Positions 51,404 through 60,258 of a DNA stretch of 64,000 bases are shown piece after piece. Position numbers and translations under genes: made by a program. Below the pieces are notes generated by a model, which was not told the DNA's origin, did not search any database, and saw only the letters and a list, made by a program, of their open reading frames with translations. This DNA is from Streptomyces cavernae (GTDB lineage Bacteria; Actinomycetota; Actinomycetes; Streptomycetales; Streptomycetaceae): NCBI RefSeq assembly GCF_004023625.1, contig NZ_RPDJ01000045.1, positions 21,411 through 85,410 of the forward strand, in the 5' to 3' direction. Each line of letters begins with the position of its first letter. Positions within the stretch are counted from its first letter, which is position 1.

Positions 51404-52737
51404 CGGGCGTCCTCCGTGGTGGCGGGCAGGGTGGCCTCGACCAGGAAGCCGCCGCCCGGCGCGGGCCCGGAGCGCAGCCGACCGCCGACGGTCGTGGCGC
51501 GTTCGCGCATGCCGAGCAGACCGTGGCCCAAGCCGCCCGGGCCCGGCGCCCCGCGGTCCGGGCCGGGTCCGTTGTCGCGGATGCGCAGATGGAGGGAGTC
51601 GCCCGTGTAGTGCAGTTCGACGTCGACGGCGGCGCCGGGGGCGTGCCGACGGGCGTTGGTCAGCGCCTCCTGGACTATGCGGTACGCCGCAAGCTCGACG
51701 CCTGGGTCGAGCGCGGCGACCGGGCCGCTGACGATGAGCCGGGCAGAGCCCCGGCCGGCGTCGCGGGCCTCGTCGAGCAGTTCGTTGAGCTGGGTGAGGC
51801 CGGGCTGCGGGCGGCGGGTCTCGGCCGGCGTGCCCGCGTCCTCCCGCAGCACCCCGAGCAGCCGTCGCATCTCGGTGAGCGCGGCGCGGGCCGTGTCACC
51901 GATGTCCAGCAGCCGTTCGGCGCCGGCCTCGGGCATGCCGGGGGTGGTGAGGCGGGCCGTTTCCGCCTGCACGGAGATCATCGAGATGTGATGCGCGACG
52001 ACGTCGTGCAGCTCACGGGCGATCCGGGCCCGCTCGCCGCGCGCGGCGTGGTCCAGCAGCGTCTCGGCGATGGCGCGTTCGGTGGCGCTCTGCGCCAGCG
52101 CCTCACTGCGGGCTCGGCGGCCGATCGCCGCGGCGGCCACCGCGGCGCTGCACGTGGCCAGCAGGATCGCGGGGATGCGGATGCCCGCGACATCGGGATG
52201 GCCGAGCGCCACCGCCACATAGGGCACCACCAGCAGCAGCGGAAGGTGACGGGCGCCGGACCGGCCGAGCAGATGGAGGACGAGCAGTTGTGCCGCGGCC
52301 CCGCCCAGGGTCAGCGCCTGATAGCCGGTCAGGGCCAGCACACTCATGCCGGTGACACCGACGGCCGCCGCCGCGCCGTTGGTGCGCACCAGCGCGAGCG
52401 GCGTGGTGGTGCCCAGCGCCAGCAGCAGCGACAGCGGCAGTTCGGCGTGCACGCTGTCCGCGCGGACGATCATCTCGAGCGACGCGAGCAGAGCGAGCAC
52501 GGACGCGGCGATCACGGGCGTCTCGGGGGCCAGGGGGAGTTTGGCGAGTCCCGCACCGGGCGGGACCGCACCGCGCGGGACCAGACCGCGCGGGCCGGCG
52601 CGGTGCATGACCTTCGAGAGGCCCCCCAGGTCCACCGCCTCGTCGAACCGGCGCACCAGCCGACCGCCCCACCGGGTGCTCCCGAGCGGCCGTCTGGCTG
52701 GGCTCTTGCGCTCAAGTCCCTTGCTCACGACCACCAT
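51400..52737 (-). CDS. NarL-type sensor histidine kinase
   Basis: About 445 aa. Four to six N-terminal helices (roughly residues 70-210) form the sensor. The H-box is ARIARELHDVVAHHISMISV, the HATPase has EALTNARRHAP, IRDNGPGPDRG and GHGLLGMRERATTVGGRL. The N-terminal ~60 residues are a basic cytoplasmic tail. It overlaps the regulator gene by 4 bp. ATG 52737 is 159 bp from the divergent exporter ATP-binding start, so promoters face each other. Confidence 0.92.
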   Translation of the reverse strand: MVVVSKGLERKSPARRPLGSTRWGGRLVRRFDEAVDLGGLSKVMHRAGPRGLVPRGAVPPGAGLAKLPLAPETPVIAASVLALLASLEMIVRADSVHAELPLSLLLALGTTTPLALVRTNGAAAAVGVTGMSVLALTGYQALTLGGAAAQLLVLHLLGRSGARHLPLLLVVPYVAVALGHPDVAGIRIPAILLATCSAAVAAAAIGRRARSEALAQSATERAIAETLLDHAARGERARIARELHDVVAHHISMISVQAETARLTTPGMPEAGAERLLDIGDTARAALTEMRRLLGVLREDAGTPAETRRPQPGLTQLNELLDEARDAGRGSARLIVSGPVAALDPGVELAAYRIVQEALTNARRHAPGAAVDVELHYTGDSLHLRIRDNGPGPDRGAPGPGGLGHGLLGMRERATTVGGRLRSGPAPGGGFLVEATLPATTEDAR

Positions 52738-52896
52738 TGTCGCGGGGCCGGGGCCCGACCGCGTCCCCCTGGCCAGCGGTCGCGCATCCCCCGTACGAGG
52801 GACAATTTCCGTGGCCCATCCCCCACGCCAGGGACGGCGAAGTCCGCTCCACGGCGTGACGACCGCGGCACCCGCCGTTCCCTAACCTTCCCAGCC
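52738..52896. other. Divergent promoter region, kinase/exporter
   Basis: TACGAGGGACAATTTCCGT-type sequence near 52793 and TAACCT at 52883-52888, just before the exporter ATG, are the only promoter-like parts. No ribosome site precedes the ATP-binding gene, so its transcript may be leaderless. Confidence 0.45.
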
Positions 52897-53904
52897 ATGG
52901 AAGCAACCATCGAAGTGCAAGGACTGCGGAAACAGTTCGGGCAGACCGTCGCCGTGGACGATCTGTCCTTCACCGTGATTCCCGGCCAGGTCACCGGCTT
53001 CGTCGGTCCCAACGGCGCGGGCAAGTCCACCACCATGCGCGTCCTGCTCGGCCTGGACTCGGCCGACGCGGGCCGCGCGCTGATCGGTGGCCGGGCATAC
53101 TCCGCACTTCGCCGCCCGCTGACCCAGGTCGGCGCGTTGCTGGACGCCGCAGCCGTGCATCCCTCGCGCCGCGGCCGCGACCATCTGCTGTGGCTGGCCC
53201 ATACGCACGGGCTGCCGACCCGGCGCGTCGACGAGCTGCTGGAGACCGTCGGTCTCGGTTCCGCGGGGCGCAGGCGGGCGGGCGGCTATTCGCTGGGCAT
53301 GCGGCAGCGGCTGGGGATCGCCGCCGCGCTGCTGGGAGATCCGCCGGTGCTGCTCTTCGACGAGCCGGTCAACGGCCTCGATCCGGAAGGCATCCGCTGG
53401 ATCCGCGGCTTTCTGCGGGCGCTGGCCCGCGAGGGGCGGGCAGTCCTGGTCTCCAGCCATCTGATGAGCGAGCTGGAGGACTCCGCCGACCATCTGGTGG
53501 TGATCGGCCGGGGCCGGCTGGTAGCCGACACCCCCGTGGCCGAGCTGCTGGCCGCGGCCTCCGGCGACCGGGTCGCGCTGCGCACCAGCGACCGTACCCG
53601 GGCCATGGCGGTGCTGGCCCGCGAGGGCGCCACCGTCGCCGCCAACGGGAAGGAGAGCCTGTCCGTCACCGGGCTGCCCGCAGAGCGGATCACCGCACTG
53701 CTGGCCGCGGGCGGCGTGCCGTTCTCCGAGGTCAGCGCGCACCGGGCGACGCTGGAGGAGGCGTACATGGAGCTCACCAGGGATGCGGTGGAGTTCCAGG
53801 CCACAGACACCCAGGCCTCGGAGCCCCGGGCCGCAGCGTCCCAGGCCTCGGAGTCCCAGGCGTCGGAGTTCCGGGCCGCGACCGGCGACGGAGACATGCG
53901 GTGA
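52897..53904 (+). CDS. ABC exporter ATP-binding protein
   Basis: About 335 aa. Walker A is GPNGAGKSTTMRVLLGL (residues 37-53), signature GGYSLGMRQRLGIAAALLGD, Walker B PVLLFDEPVNGLD and H-loop VLVSSHLMSELE. This is the CcmA/NatA-like exporter type, common in antibiotic-resistance systems. The C-terminus is a repetitive tail (TQASEPRAAASQASESQASE). ATG 52897 lacks a ribosome site. Its stop overlaps the permease start (GTGA). Confidence 0.93.
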   Translation: MEATIEVQGLRKQFGQTVAVDDLSFTVIPGQVTGFVGPNGAGKSTTMRVLLGLDSADAGRALIGGRAYSALRRPLTQVGALLDAAAVHPSRRGRDHLLWLAHTHGLPTRRVDELLETVGLGSAGRRRAGGYSLGMRQRLGIAAALLGDPPVLLFDEPVNGLDPEGIRWIRGFLRALAREGRAVLVSSHLMSELEDSADHLVVIGRGRLVADTPVAELLAAASGDRVALRTSDRTRAMAVLAREGATVAANGKESLSVTGLPAERITALLAAGGVPFSEVSAHRATLEEAYMELTRDAVEFQATDTQASEPRAAASQASESQASEFRAATGDGDMR

Positions 53905-55457
53905 GCGCGCCGGTGAGGACCGCCCCGTACCGCTCCCAACTGCCCCCCGCGCGGGACGGTTTCGGGCAGCTGCTGCACGCGGAGTGGACCAAACTGCGCA
54001 CCGTGCCCCGCTGGGGCCTGGTGCTCCTCTCCGCGATGGTGGTGACCGTGCTCGTCTCCGTGCTCGCGGTCTCGGGCAGCTCGGTCGGGGGCGGTGGGCC
54101 GGCTGCGCCCGTCGGCCCCGACGGCAACGCCGTCAAGGACACCATGCAACTCGTCCACGAGCGGTTGCCCGGAGACGGCAGCATCACCGCCCGGGTCTCC
54201 GGGCTGAAGGGCCTCAAAGCCCCCCGGCCCGACGGGGGACGGGCCGGGGGGCCGCCCGCGGTGAACACCGGCAAGACTCCGGGCTGGACCAAGGCGGGCA
54301 TCATCATCAAGGCGAACACCAAGTCCGGCAGCAGTTACGCCGCGGTGGTCCTGACGCACGGCCACGGCGTACGCATGCAGTGGGACTACACGCACGACCT
54401 CGCCGGCAGCGCCACCCGGCCGGACGAGGACCGCTGGCTGCGGCTGGTACGCAAGGGCGACGTCCTGACCGGCTACGAGTCGGCGGACGGCAAGGACTGG
54501 CGCCGGGTCGGCTCGGTCCGGCCGGCCGGACTGACCGGCACCGTCGAGGCCGGGGTGTTCACGGCCGCGGCGCCGAACACCAAGGTGGAGCGCGCGTTCG
54601 GCGGCACCTCGATCGCCGAGGGGCCCGGCCGGGCCACCGCACACTTCGACGAGCTCGCGGTGAACGGCGGCGAGGGCGGCCGGCGGCAGGCCACGATCGG
54701 CCGGCCCGCCGCGCGGGACACGGTCCCGGCCGTGGACCTCGCCTCCGGCTCCTTCGAACTGCGCGGCTCCGGGGACGTCGGCCCCCTCCAGACGGACACC
54801 GACATCACCAGGCAGACCCTCAGCGGGGCGATGATCGGACTGATCCCCCTCTCCGCGCTGGGCGTACTGTTCATCACCGCCGAATACCGGCGCGGCATGA
54901 TCCGCACCACGCTGACCGCCAGTCCGCGCCGGGGCCGGCTGCTGGCCGCCAAGGCGATCGTGCTGGGCGGGGTGACGTTCGTGGCCGGGCTGATCGGGGC
55001 CGTACTCTCCTTCCAGCTCGGCGAGCCCATCATGCGGCGCAACGGGCACAAGCCTCCCCGTTGGCCCGAACTGTCGCTCACCGACGGCCCGGTGCTGCGC
55101 GCCGTCATCGGCACCGCCGCGCTGCTCGCCGTCATCAGCGTCCTCGCCCTGGCCCTGGGCGCGCTGCTGCGGCATACCGCGGCCGCCATCACGCTCATCG
55201 TGGTGATGCTGGTGCTGCCGCAGATCCTGATCAGCGGACTGCCCCTCGGCGCGGCACACGCCCTGATGCGGGCCACACCGCTGGCCGGCTTCGCCATCCA
55301 GGACGCGATCGCGCGCTACGACCACGCGGCGGCGGTGTGCCTTCCCGAGGAAGGCTGCTATCCGCAGGGGCCGTGGGCCGGGTTCGCGGTGCTGTGCGTG
55401 TATGCGGCCGCAGCACTGGGGCTGGCGATCTGGCGGCTGCGCCGGCGGGACGTGTGA
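53901..55457 (+). CDS. ABC exporter permease with extracytoplasmic beta-sandwich domain
   Basis: About 518 aa. An N-terminal helix (WGLVLLSAMVVTVLVSVLAVS) is followed by a ~250-residue soluble domain before the remaining five helices (from ~310: MIGLIPLSALGVLFITAEYR). The soluble part (TPGWTKAGIIIKANTKSGSS ... YESADGKDWRRVGSVR ... AHFDELAVN) resembles DUF1349/concanavalin-like beta-sandwiches that bind carbohydrate or ligand, and would lie outside. The C-terminal helices follow the ABC-2 pattern (ALGALLRHTAAAITLIVVML). GTG overlaps the ATPase stop (GTGA). Confidence 0.87.
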   Translation: MSAPVRTAPYRSQLPPARDGFGQLLHAEWTKLRTVPRWGLVLLSAMVVTVLVSVLAVSGSSVGGGGPAAPVGPDGNAVKDTMQLVHERLPGDGSITARVSGLKGLKAPRPDGGRAGGPPAVNTGKTPGWTKAGIIIKANTKSGSSYAAVVLTHGHGVRMQWDYTHDLAGSATRPDEDRWLRLVRKGDVLTGYESADGKDWRRVGSVRPAGLTGTVEAGVFTAAAPNTKVERAFGGTSIAEGPGRATAHFDELAVNGGEGGRRQATIGRPAARDTVPAVDLASGSFELRGSGDVGPLQTDTDITRQTLSGAMIGLIPLSALGVLFITAEYRRGMIRTTLTASPRRGRLLAAKAIVLGGVTFVAGLIGAVLSFQLGEPIMRRNGHKPPRWPELSLTDGPVLRAVIGTAALLAVISVLALALGALLRHTAAAITLIVVMLVLPQILISGLPLGAAHALMRATPLAGFAIQDAIARYDHAAAVCLPEEGCYPQGPWAGFAVLCVYAAAALGLAIWRLRRRDV

Positions 55458-56359
55458 TCCGCATGCGGGAGATGCGGGCCACGAAGAGGCCGACGGCGAT
55501 GCGGGGGACGCCGCCGATGCAACCGTCGGCGGCAGTACGGGCGACGGCGGCGATGCAAGCGCTGGGGACGCTGCGGGCGGTGCGCGCCGAGTGGACGAAA
55601 CTGCGCACCGTGCCCGGGAGTTGGTGGCTGCTGGTGGCCGTGGTCGCGCTGACAGTCGCGGCCGGAGGCGCGTCAGCGGCGGCGGTGACGACGGAGCACT
55701 GCCATCCGACGCCCGCCGCCTGCCAGGAGGACACGGTGAAGCTGAGCCTCACCGGCGTGTGGGTCGGGCAGGCGGCGGTCGCGATCCTCGGAGCTCTGGC
55801 GATGAGCAGCGAGTACGGCACCGGCACCATACGGGCGGCGCTGACCGCGGTGCCCTGGCGCGGTCGGCTGCTCACCGCGAAGGCGGTGGTGGTCAGCGCG
55901 CTGGCGCTGACCACGGGCGCCCTCGGCGTGCTCGGCTCGCTGCTCGTCGGCCGCCTCGTCCTCCCCGGCAATGGCTTCACCGCCGAGGCCGGCTATCCGC
56001 CGCTGTCCCTCGCGGACGGTCCGACGCTGCGGGCCGCGGTGGGCTCGATGCTCTATCTCGGGTTGATCGCCCTGCTGGCGCTGGGCGTCGCGGCGCTGGT
56101 CCGGGACACCGCGGGGGCCATCACGGTGGTGCTGGCGCTGCTGTACGTCTTCCCGGTGCTGGTCTCACTGGTCTCCAGCGAGAAGTGGCGTGAGCGGCTG
56201 CAGGAATGGGGGCCGGCCTCCGCCGGGATGGCCGTCCAGGCAACCCGGAACCTGCACAGCCTGCCGATCGGGCCCTGGCCCGGGCTGGGAGTACTCGCCC
56301 TGTACGCGGCGGCCGCGCTGCTGGCCGGCGGACTGACGTTCCGGCTCCGGGACGCCTGA
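55454..56359 (+). CDS. ABC exporter permease (second subunit)
   Basis: About 301 aa ABC-2 type permease with six helices, starting RAVRAEWTKLRTVPGSWWLL, a motif shared with the first permease (LLHAEWTKLRTVPRWGLVLL), which marks them as paralogues. Membrane elements include LALGVAALVRDTAGAITVVL. GTG 55454 overlaps the upstream stop (GTGA); internal ATG codons at 55463 and later are possible starts. It lacks the large extracytoplasmic domain of its paralogue. Confidence 0.88.
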   Translation: MIRMREMRATKRPTAMRGTPPMQPSAAVRATAAMQALGTLRAVRAEWTKLRTVPGSWWLLVAVVALTVAAGGASAAAVTTEHCHPTPAACQEDTVKLSLTGVWVGQAAVAILGALAMSSEYGTGTIRAALTAVPWRGRLLTAKAVVVSALALTTGALGVLGSLLVGRLVLPGNGFTAEAGYPPLSLADGPTLRAAVGSMLYLGLIALLALGVAALVRDTAGAITVVLALLYVFPVLVSLVSSEKWRERLQEWGPASAGMAVQATRNLHSLPIGPWPGLGVLALYAAAALLAGGLTFRLRDA

Positions 56360-56396
56360 CCGAACCCGCCCACGCGGAGCCACGCCGCCCACCTCG

Positions 56397-58871
56397 TCAC
56401 ACCTCGCGGCCCCGTGCCGGTGGCGCCGCGTCGAGGCGGAGGAGTACGGCGGTGTTGGGGCGGGGCAGGGAGACGGTGAGCTGTCCGTCGGCGGGGTCCC
56501 AGGTAGCGGTGGCGTCGGAGGTGTGCGGGTAGAGCAGCGTGGGACGCAGGTCGACGCCGCGCAGGTGGGAGATCGTGACGGTGCGTGCGCTGTCGCCGAC
56601 TCCGCTCCGGCCTCGGATGCGCGCCACTCCCCCTCGCTCGTCGTCGGCTCCGTGCCGGTCTCGGGTGTCTGGGGCTCCCCCTCGCTCGTCGTCGGCTCCG
56701 TGCCGGTCTCGGGTGTCTGGGGCTCCCCCTCGCTCGTCGTCGGCTCCGTGCCGGTCTCGGGTGTCTGGGGCTCCCCCTCGCTCGTCGTCGGCTCCGTGCC
56801 GGTCTCGGGTGCCCGGAACTCCCTCTCGCTCGTCGGTGGTCGGCTCCCGGCGCCAGAGTGTGAGCCAGGTGGCGTCATGGCCGCGCCGGCCGTAGGCGAT
56901 CCAGGTGTCCTCCCACGAGGGAAGCCCGAGCGGCCAGAACGGCAGGCTGTCGGGGATCTGGGATCGGACGCCCTTGTAGACGGAGATGCCCGCGCGGACG
57001 AGTTCGAACTGCCCCGGGCTCATGCGGTCGAGGAACCCGGACAGGTGGATACGGCCCGGCAGCGCGCCGGTGAGGGTGAAGGCGATCTCGTCGAGGCTGA
57101 AGTGCGGCTGCGGGTAGGCCCATACGGCGGCCTGCTCGGGGGTCACGGCGGTCGCGGCCGAGGCCGCGATGGGCGGATAGCGCAGGGGGTTCTGCTGGTC
57201 GCTGGTGGACTGCAGCTGGGCGAGGGCGAGTTGCGCGTAGTCCATGCGCAGCCCGCCCGACGCGCAGTTCTCCAGGACGAGCCCGGGGTGCCGGTCGAGG
57301 AGGGAGCCTAGCCAGTCCAGGTGCGCGCGGTGGTGCCCGAGCAGGCCGGCGCCCGCGCTCTCGGCGCCGTCATCGGTGCCGGGACCGGTGTTGATGTTGT
57401 AGTCGAGCTTCAGATAGCCCACGCCCCACTCCGTCACGAGCCGGTCGACGACCTGGTCGAGGTGGGCGCGGGCGGCGGGGTGGCGCAGGTCCAGGTGGTG
57501 GCGGCCGTTCTCGGTGACGCGGACCCCGCCCCGGCGGAAGAACGCCTCGGGCGGCAGGGTGCGGGCCAACGGGCTGCGTACGCCGACCACTTCGGGCTCC
57601 AGCCAGAGTCCGGGGGTCATGCCGTGCTTCCTGATGGCGTCCAGGACCCGCTGGATACCCCCCGGGAAGCGGCTGTCGGAGGCCTCCCAGGCGCCGACGG
57701 CGTCCCACCAGCCCTGGGCGTCGTCGTCGTACCAGCCGGCGTCGATGACGAAGACCTCGGCGCCGGCGGACCCCGCCGCTTCGATGAGCGGCAGGAGCTT
57801 GTCGGTGGTGGGGTCACCCATCAGGGTGTTCATGTAGTCGTTGTAGATCACCGGGAGCGCCGTGTGGTCCGGGTGGCTGCGGCGCATACGGCGGCGGTAG
57901 TCGGTGAGTTCGCCGAACGCGGCGTCCAGGCCGCCGGCCCGGGCCCCGGCGAGGACGGCCGGGACGGTGGTGAACTCCTCGCCGGGTGCCAGGACTTGGC
58001 GCCACTGGTGGTGGGCGTCGTCGGGTCCGAACAGGGCGAGGTAGGCGGCACCTTCGCGTTCGCCGGTCTCGTAGCGCCAGCCCGCGCTGGACTCGATCTG
58101 CCACAGCCAGGCGCGGCCCGCCCGATCGGTGAGCGCGGCGATCGGCAGATGCCGCCCCGTGGACCAGCTGCCCTGCGAGTACCGCTCGAAGCAGCCGCGT
58201 CCGTCATGGCCGTGCGCGGACCGGTTCAGGGGGACGATGTGGTCACGGAACGCGGCGCGCCGCCAACGGCACTCGGCGAGCCAGTCGTTGTCCGCCCAGT
58301 GGAGAATGAGGCCGTCCAGGGCGTCCCTGGCGCCCACCGTGGCGTCCATGTCGTCGATGGAATTCGTGGCGTCCGCGGCCTCCGCGGCGTCCGCGGCCTC
58401 CGCGGCGTCCACGGCCTCCCTGGCGTCCACGGCCTCCGTGGCGTCCACGATGCCGCCGAGAGTAAGCGTCGACACGCTCTCCAGCTGAAGCGGGGTGCTC
58501 CCCTCGTTGACCAGGCGCACCTGGGAGCGGAGAAAGCCGGCGCCGGGGCACGTCCGCAGGGTGACGTCGGCGGCGAGGCCGGTCACCGCGTCCGCCAGCC
58601 GGACCGTCGTGCACTGCCAGCCCTCGTCCTGAACCGTCTCGTGGCCCCGGTAGGCCAGGCGGCCGCCGACGGCGGTGTCGATGAAACGCTCCCCCGACCA
58701 GGTGCGGCCGTGGCCGGTGGCGGTGACCTCCACCAGAGGAAGCAACGAGTCCCACTCCCGGCCCTGCGCTCCCAGCCTGACCGACCCGGCGGAATCCGCG
58801 AAGACATGCAGCCCCAGGGCGTCATGGGACCAGAGAAGAGAGCTCTCAGCTGCTCCGACAGCAGTAGTCAA
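56397..58871 (-). CDS. GH36-type alpha-galactosidase with in-frame repeat inserts
   Basis: About 824 aa. The N-terminal beta-supersandwich (to ~330) is followed by a TIM barrel with GH36 motifs: YNDYMNTLMGDPTTDKLLPL, EVFVIDAGWYDDDAQGWW, GLWLEPEVVG, the nucleophile region VGYLKLDYNINTGPG and VLENCASGGLRMDYAQ. Two low-complexity inserts disturb it: an Ala/Asp repeat in the N-domain (~140-170) and four to five 16-residue hydrophilic repeats between barrel and C-domain. TTG 58871 is chosen since AGGAGG lies 9 nt upstream and no ATG/GTG fits. No signal peptide, so intracellular. Divergent from a LacI regulator. Confidence 0.87.
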   Translation of the reverse strand: MTTAVGAAESSLLWSHDALGLHVFADSAGSVRLGAQGREWDSLLPLVEVTATGHGRTWSGERFIDTAVGGRLAYRGHETVQDEGWQCTTVRLADAVTGLAADVTLRTCPGAGFLRSQVRLVNEGSTPLQLESVSTLTLGGIVDATEAVDAREAVDAAEAADAAEAADATNSIDDMDATVGARDALDGLILHWADNDWLAECRWRRAAFRDHIVPLNRSAHGHDGRGCFERYSQGSWSTGRHLPIAALTDRAGRAWLWQIESSAGWRYETGEREGAAYLALFGPDDAHHQWRQVLAPGEEFTTVPAVLAGARAGGLDAAFGELTDYRRRMRRSHPDHTALPVIYNDYMNTLMGDPTTDKLLPLIEAAGSAGAEVFVIDAGWYDDDAQGWWDAVGAWEASDSRFPGGIQRVLDAIRKHGMTPGLWLEPEVVGVRSPLARTLPPEAFFRRGGVRVTENGRHHLDLRHPAARAHLDQVVDRLVTEWGVGYLKLDYNINTGPGTDDGAESAGAGLLGHHRAHLDWLGSLLDRHPGLVLENCASGGLRMDYAQLALAQLQSTSDQQNPLRYPPIAASAATAVTPEQAAVWAYPQPHFSLDEIAFTLTGALPGRIHLSGFLDRMSPGQFELVRAGISVYKGVRSQIPDSLPFWPLGLPSWEDTWIAYGRRGHDATWLTLWRREPTTDEREGVPGTRDRHGADDERGGAPDTRDRHGADDERGGAPDTRDRHGADDERGGAPDTRDRHGADDERGGVARIRGRSGVGDSARTVTISHLRGVDLRPTLLYPHTSDATATWDPADGQLTVSLPRPNTAVLLRLDAAPPARGREV
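56627..56838. repeat. 48-bp tandem repeats in the GH36 gene
   Basis: Copies start at 56627, 56675, 56723, 56771 and (degenerate) 56819; the first three are identical. On the coding strand they encode GGAPDTRDRHGADDER-type units. Being a multiple of 3, they extend the protein without a frameshift. Confidence 0.95.
58368..58450. repeat. 18-bp tandem repeat in the GH36 N-domain
   Basis: Units GTCCGCGGCCTCCGCGGC recur about four to five times with drift (to GTCCACGGCCTCCGTGGC), encoding an EAADAAEAVDAR-like acidic helix. Confidence 0.85.
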
Positions 58872-58892
58872 CGCGGCTTCCCTCCTGTGGGC

Positions 58893-58906
58893 TGCGACCG
58901 GTCGCG
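58893..58906. promoter_or_regulatory. LacI-type palindrome near the GH36 start
   Basis: GCGACCGGTCGC is a perfect palindrome related to the TGTGACCGGTCACA site at 59066. It sits just upstream of the GH36 ribosome site. Confidence 0.5.
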
Positions 58907-59024
58907 GGGTCTCCTGTCGGCAGCCGCCCGATGACGCCGGGACATCGCAGGACGTTCCCTGTTCGACTGCATGCCCCCTGATATGACTGCATGCCACTGC
59001 CCGACGAACGCCGGCTTCCGTCTC

Positions 59025-59054
59025 TTGACGGGCAGCGTTGTGACCGCTCACAAT
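59025..59054 (+). promoter_or_regulatory. Promoter of the LacI-family gene
   Basis: TTGACG (59025-59030) and CACAAT (59049-59054) are 18 bp apart; the start site would fall at or a few bases before the ATG at 59061, so the message is probably leaderless. Confidence 0.5.
59038..59053. promoter_or_regulatory. LacI-type operator over the -10 region
   Basis: TTGTGA and TCACAA arms are inverted around CCGC, overlapping the -10 element. Confidence 0.7.
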
Positions 59055-59060
59055 CGTTGC

Positions 59061-60137
59061 ATGGATGTGACCGGTCACACAAGCCCCGGCAGGCACTCCC
59101 GTCCTCCCGGACAGGAACCGCGGAAGGCCCCCAGCATTCGGGACGTGGCCCAGGCGGCCGGCGTGTCCTACCAGACCGTTTCCAGGGTCATCAACCGGCA
59201 CCCGGCCGTCCGCGAGGAGACCCGCAAGCGGGTCGAGGCGGCCATCGAGACGCTGGGATTCCGACGCAACCCCACCGCGTTCGCACTGGCCAGCGGCGTG
59301 ACCCGGTCCGTCACGGTACTGACGTCCAACACCACCCTCTACGGCTATGCGGCCACCCTGCAGGGCCTGGAGGAAGCGGCCCGCGCCGCGGGTTACTCGC
59401 TGGGCGTGAAGGTGCTGACGCCCGAGGACGACCTGGACCGCACGATCTCCTCCGCCGCATCCGACGGTGGCGGACTGCTGGTCATCGGCTTCGACCGGCT
59501 CGGCGCCTCCGCTCTGCGCCGGGTGCCGGCGGACGTGCCGTGCGCCGCGGTCGTCGAAGCGCCCCCGCACGGCCGGAAGCCTCCCCGTCCGGCCGTGTGG
59601 ACCGACGACCGCGAGGCGGCCCGCGCCGCCACCGCGCACCTCCTCGAGCTCGGCCACCGGACCGTTCACTACGTCGCGATCCCGACCTCAGTGGGCACCC
59701 GGCGCTCGGAAGGGCCGCGCGCCCAGGGCTGGCGGGCGGCCCTCGAGGCGGCCGGCATCACCCCGCCCGAACCCCACGGCGGCGAGGGCTGGGACGCGCG
59801 GGCCAGCTACGACCAGGGACAGCAACTCGCCCACGACCCGGACGTCACGGCGATCCTGTGCGGCAACGACGACCTGGCGCTGGGCGTCCTGCGCGCCCTG
59901 CACCACGCCGGCCGGTCGGTGCCCGAGGACGTCAGCGTCATCGGCTTCGACGACGCCCCCCACTCCGAGTTCCTCACCCCCTCCCTCACCACAGTCCGCA
60001 TGGACTTCCAAGGGCTGGGCCGCGACGCCTTCGGTCTGCTGCGCGGGCAACTGGAGAACGACTACCGGCCCCCCGCTCCGACTTTCGTCGGCACCGCCCT
60101 GATCACCCGCGAAAGCACGCGACACCCGACAACCTGA
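59061..60137 (+). CDS. LacI-family transcriptional regulator
   Basis: About 358 aa. The HTH is SIRDVAQAAGVSYQTVSRVI (residues ~30-50) followed by the hinge helix (NRHPAVREETRKRVEAAIET). The periplasmic-binding-protein-like domain has LLVIGFDRLG, RSEGPRAQGWRAALEAAGI and DVSVIGFDDAPHSEFLTPSL. ATG 59061 has no ribosome site, and a -10 lies directly upstream: probably leaderless. It is divergent from the GH36 alpha-galactosidase, and palindromes lie on both promoters and within its own first codons, so it is expected to repress both genes and respond to a galactoside. Confidence 0.9.
   Translation: MDVTGHTSPGRHSRPPGQEPRKAPSIRDVAQAAGVSYQTVSRVINRHPAVREETRKRVEAAIETLGFRRNPTAFALASGVTRSVTVLTSNTTLYGYAATLQGLEEAARAAGYSLGVKVLTPEDDLDRTISSAASDGGGLLVIGFDRLGASALRRVPADVPCAAVVEAPPHGRKPPRPAVWTDDREAARAATAHLLELGHRTVHYVAIPTSVGTRRSEGPRAQGWRAALEAAGITPPEPHGGEGWDARASYDQGQQLAHDPDVTAILCGNDDLALGVLRALHHAGRSVPEDVSVIGFDDAPHSEFLTPSLTTVRMDFQGLGRDAFGLLRGQLENDYRPPAPTFVGTALITRESTRHPTT
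59066..59079. promoter_or_regulatory. Perfect LacI-type palindrome inside the regulator's first codons
   Basis: TGTGACCGGTCACA is a perfect 14-bp palindrome covering codons 2-7. In a leaderless gene this lies just after the start site, a position suited to repression. Confidence 0.75.
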
Positions 60138-60167
60138 CCTCCCCGTGGGGGCCGTATCGGCAGCTCA

Positions 60168-60186
60168 GGGGCCACGCGTGGGCCCC
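60168..60186. terminator. Weak hairpin between convergent genes
   Basis: GGGGCC and GGCCCC pair around ACGCGTG, 30 bp after the LacI stop; a CCCC-GT-GGGG step lies just before. Confidence 0.4.
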
Positions 60187-60258
60187 GGAAACGCCTGAAC
60201 CACAGCCGCGAGACGGCACGGGTCCGCCCACCGGTGTCGCCGGCGGCCGGGCAGGAAC

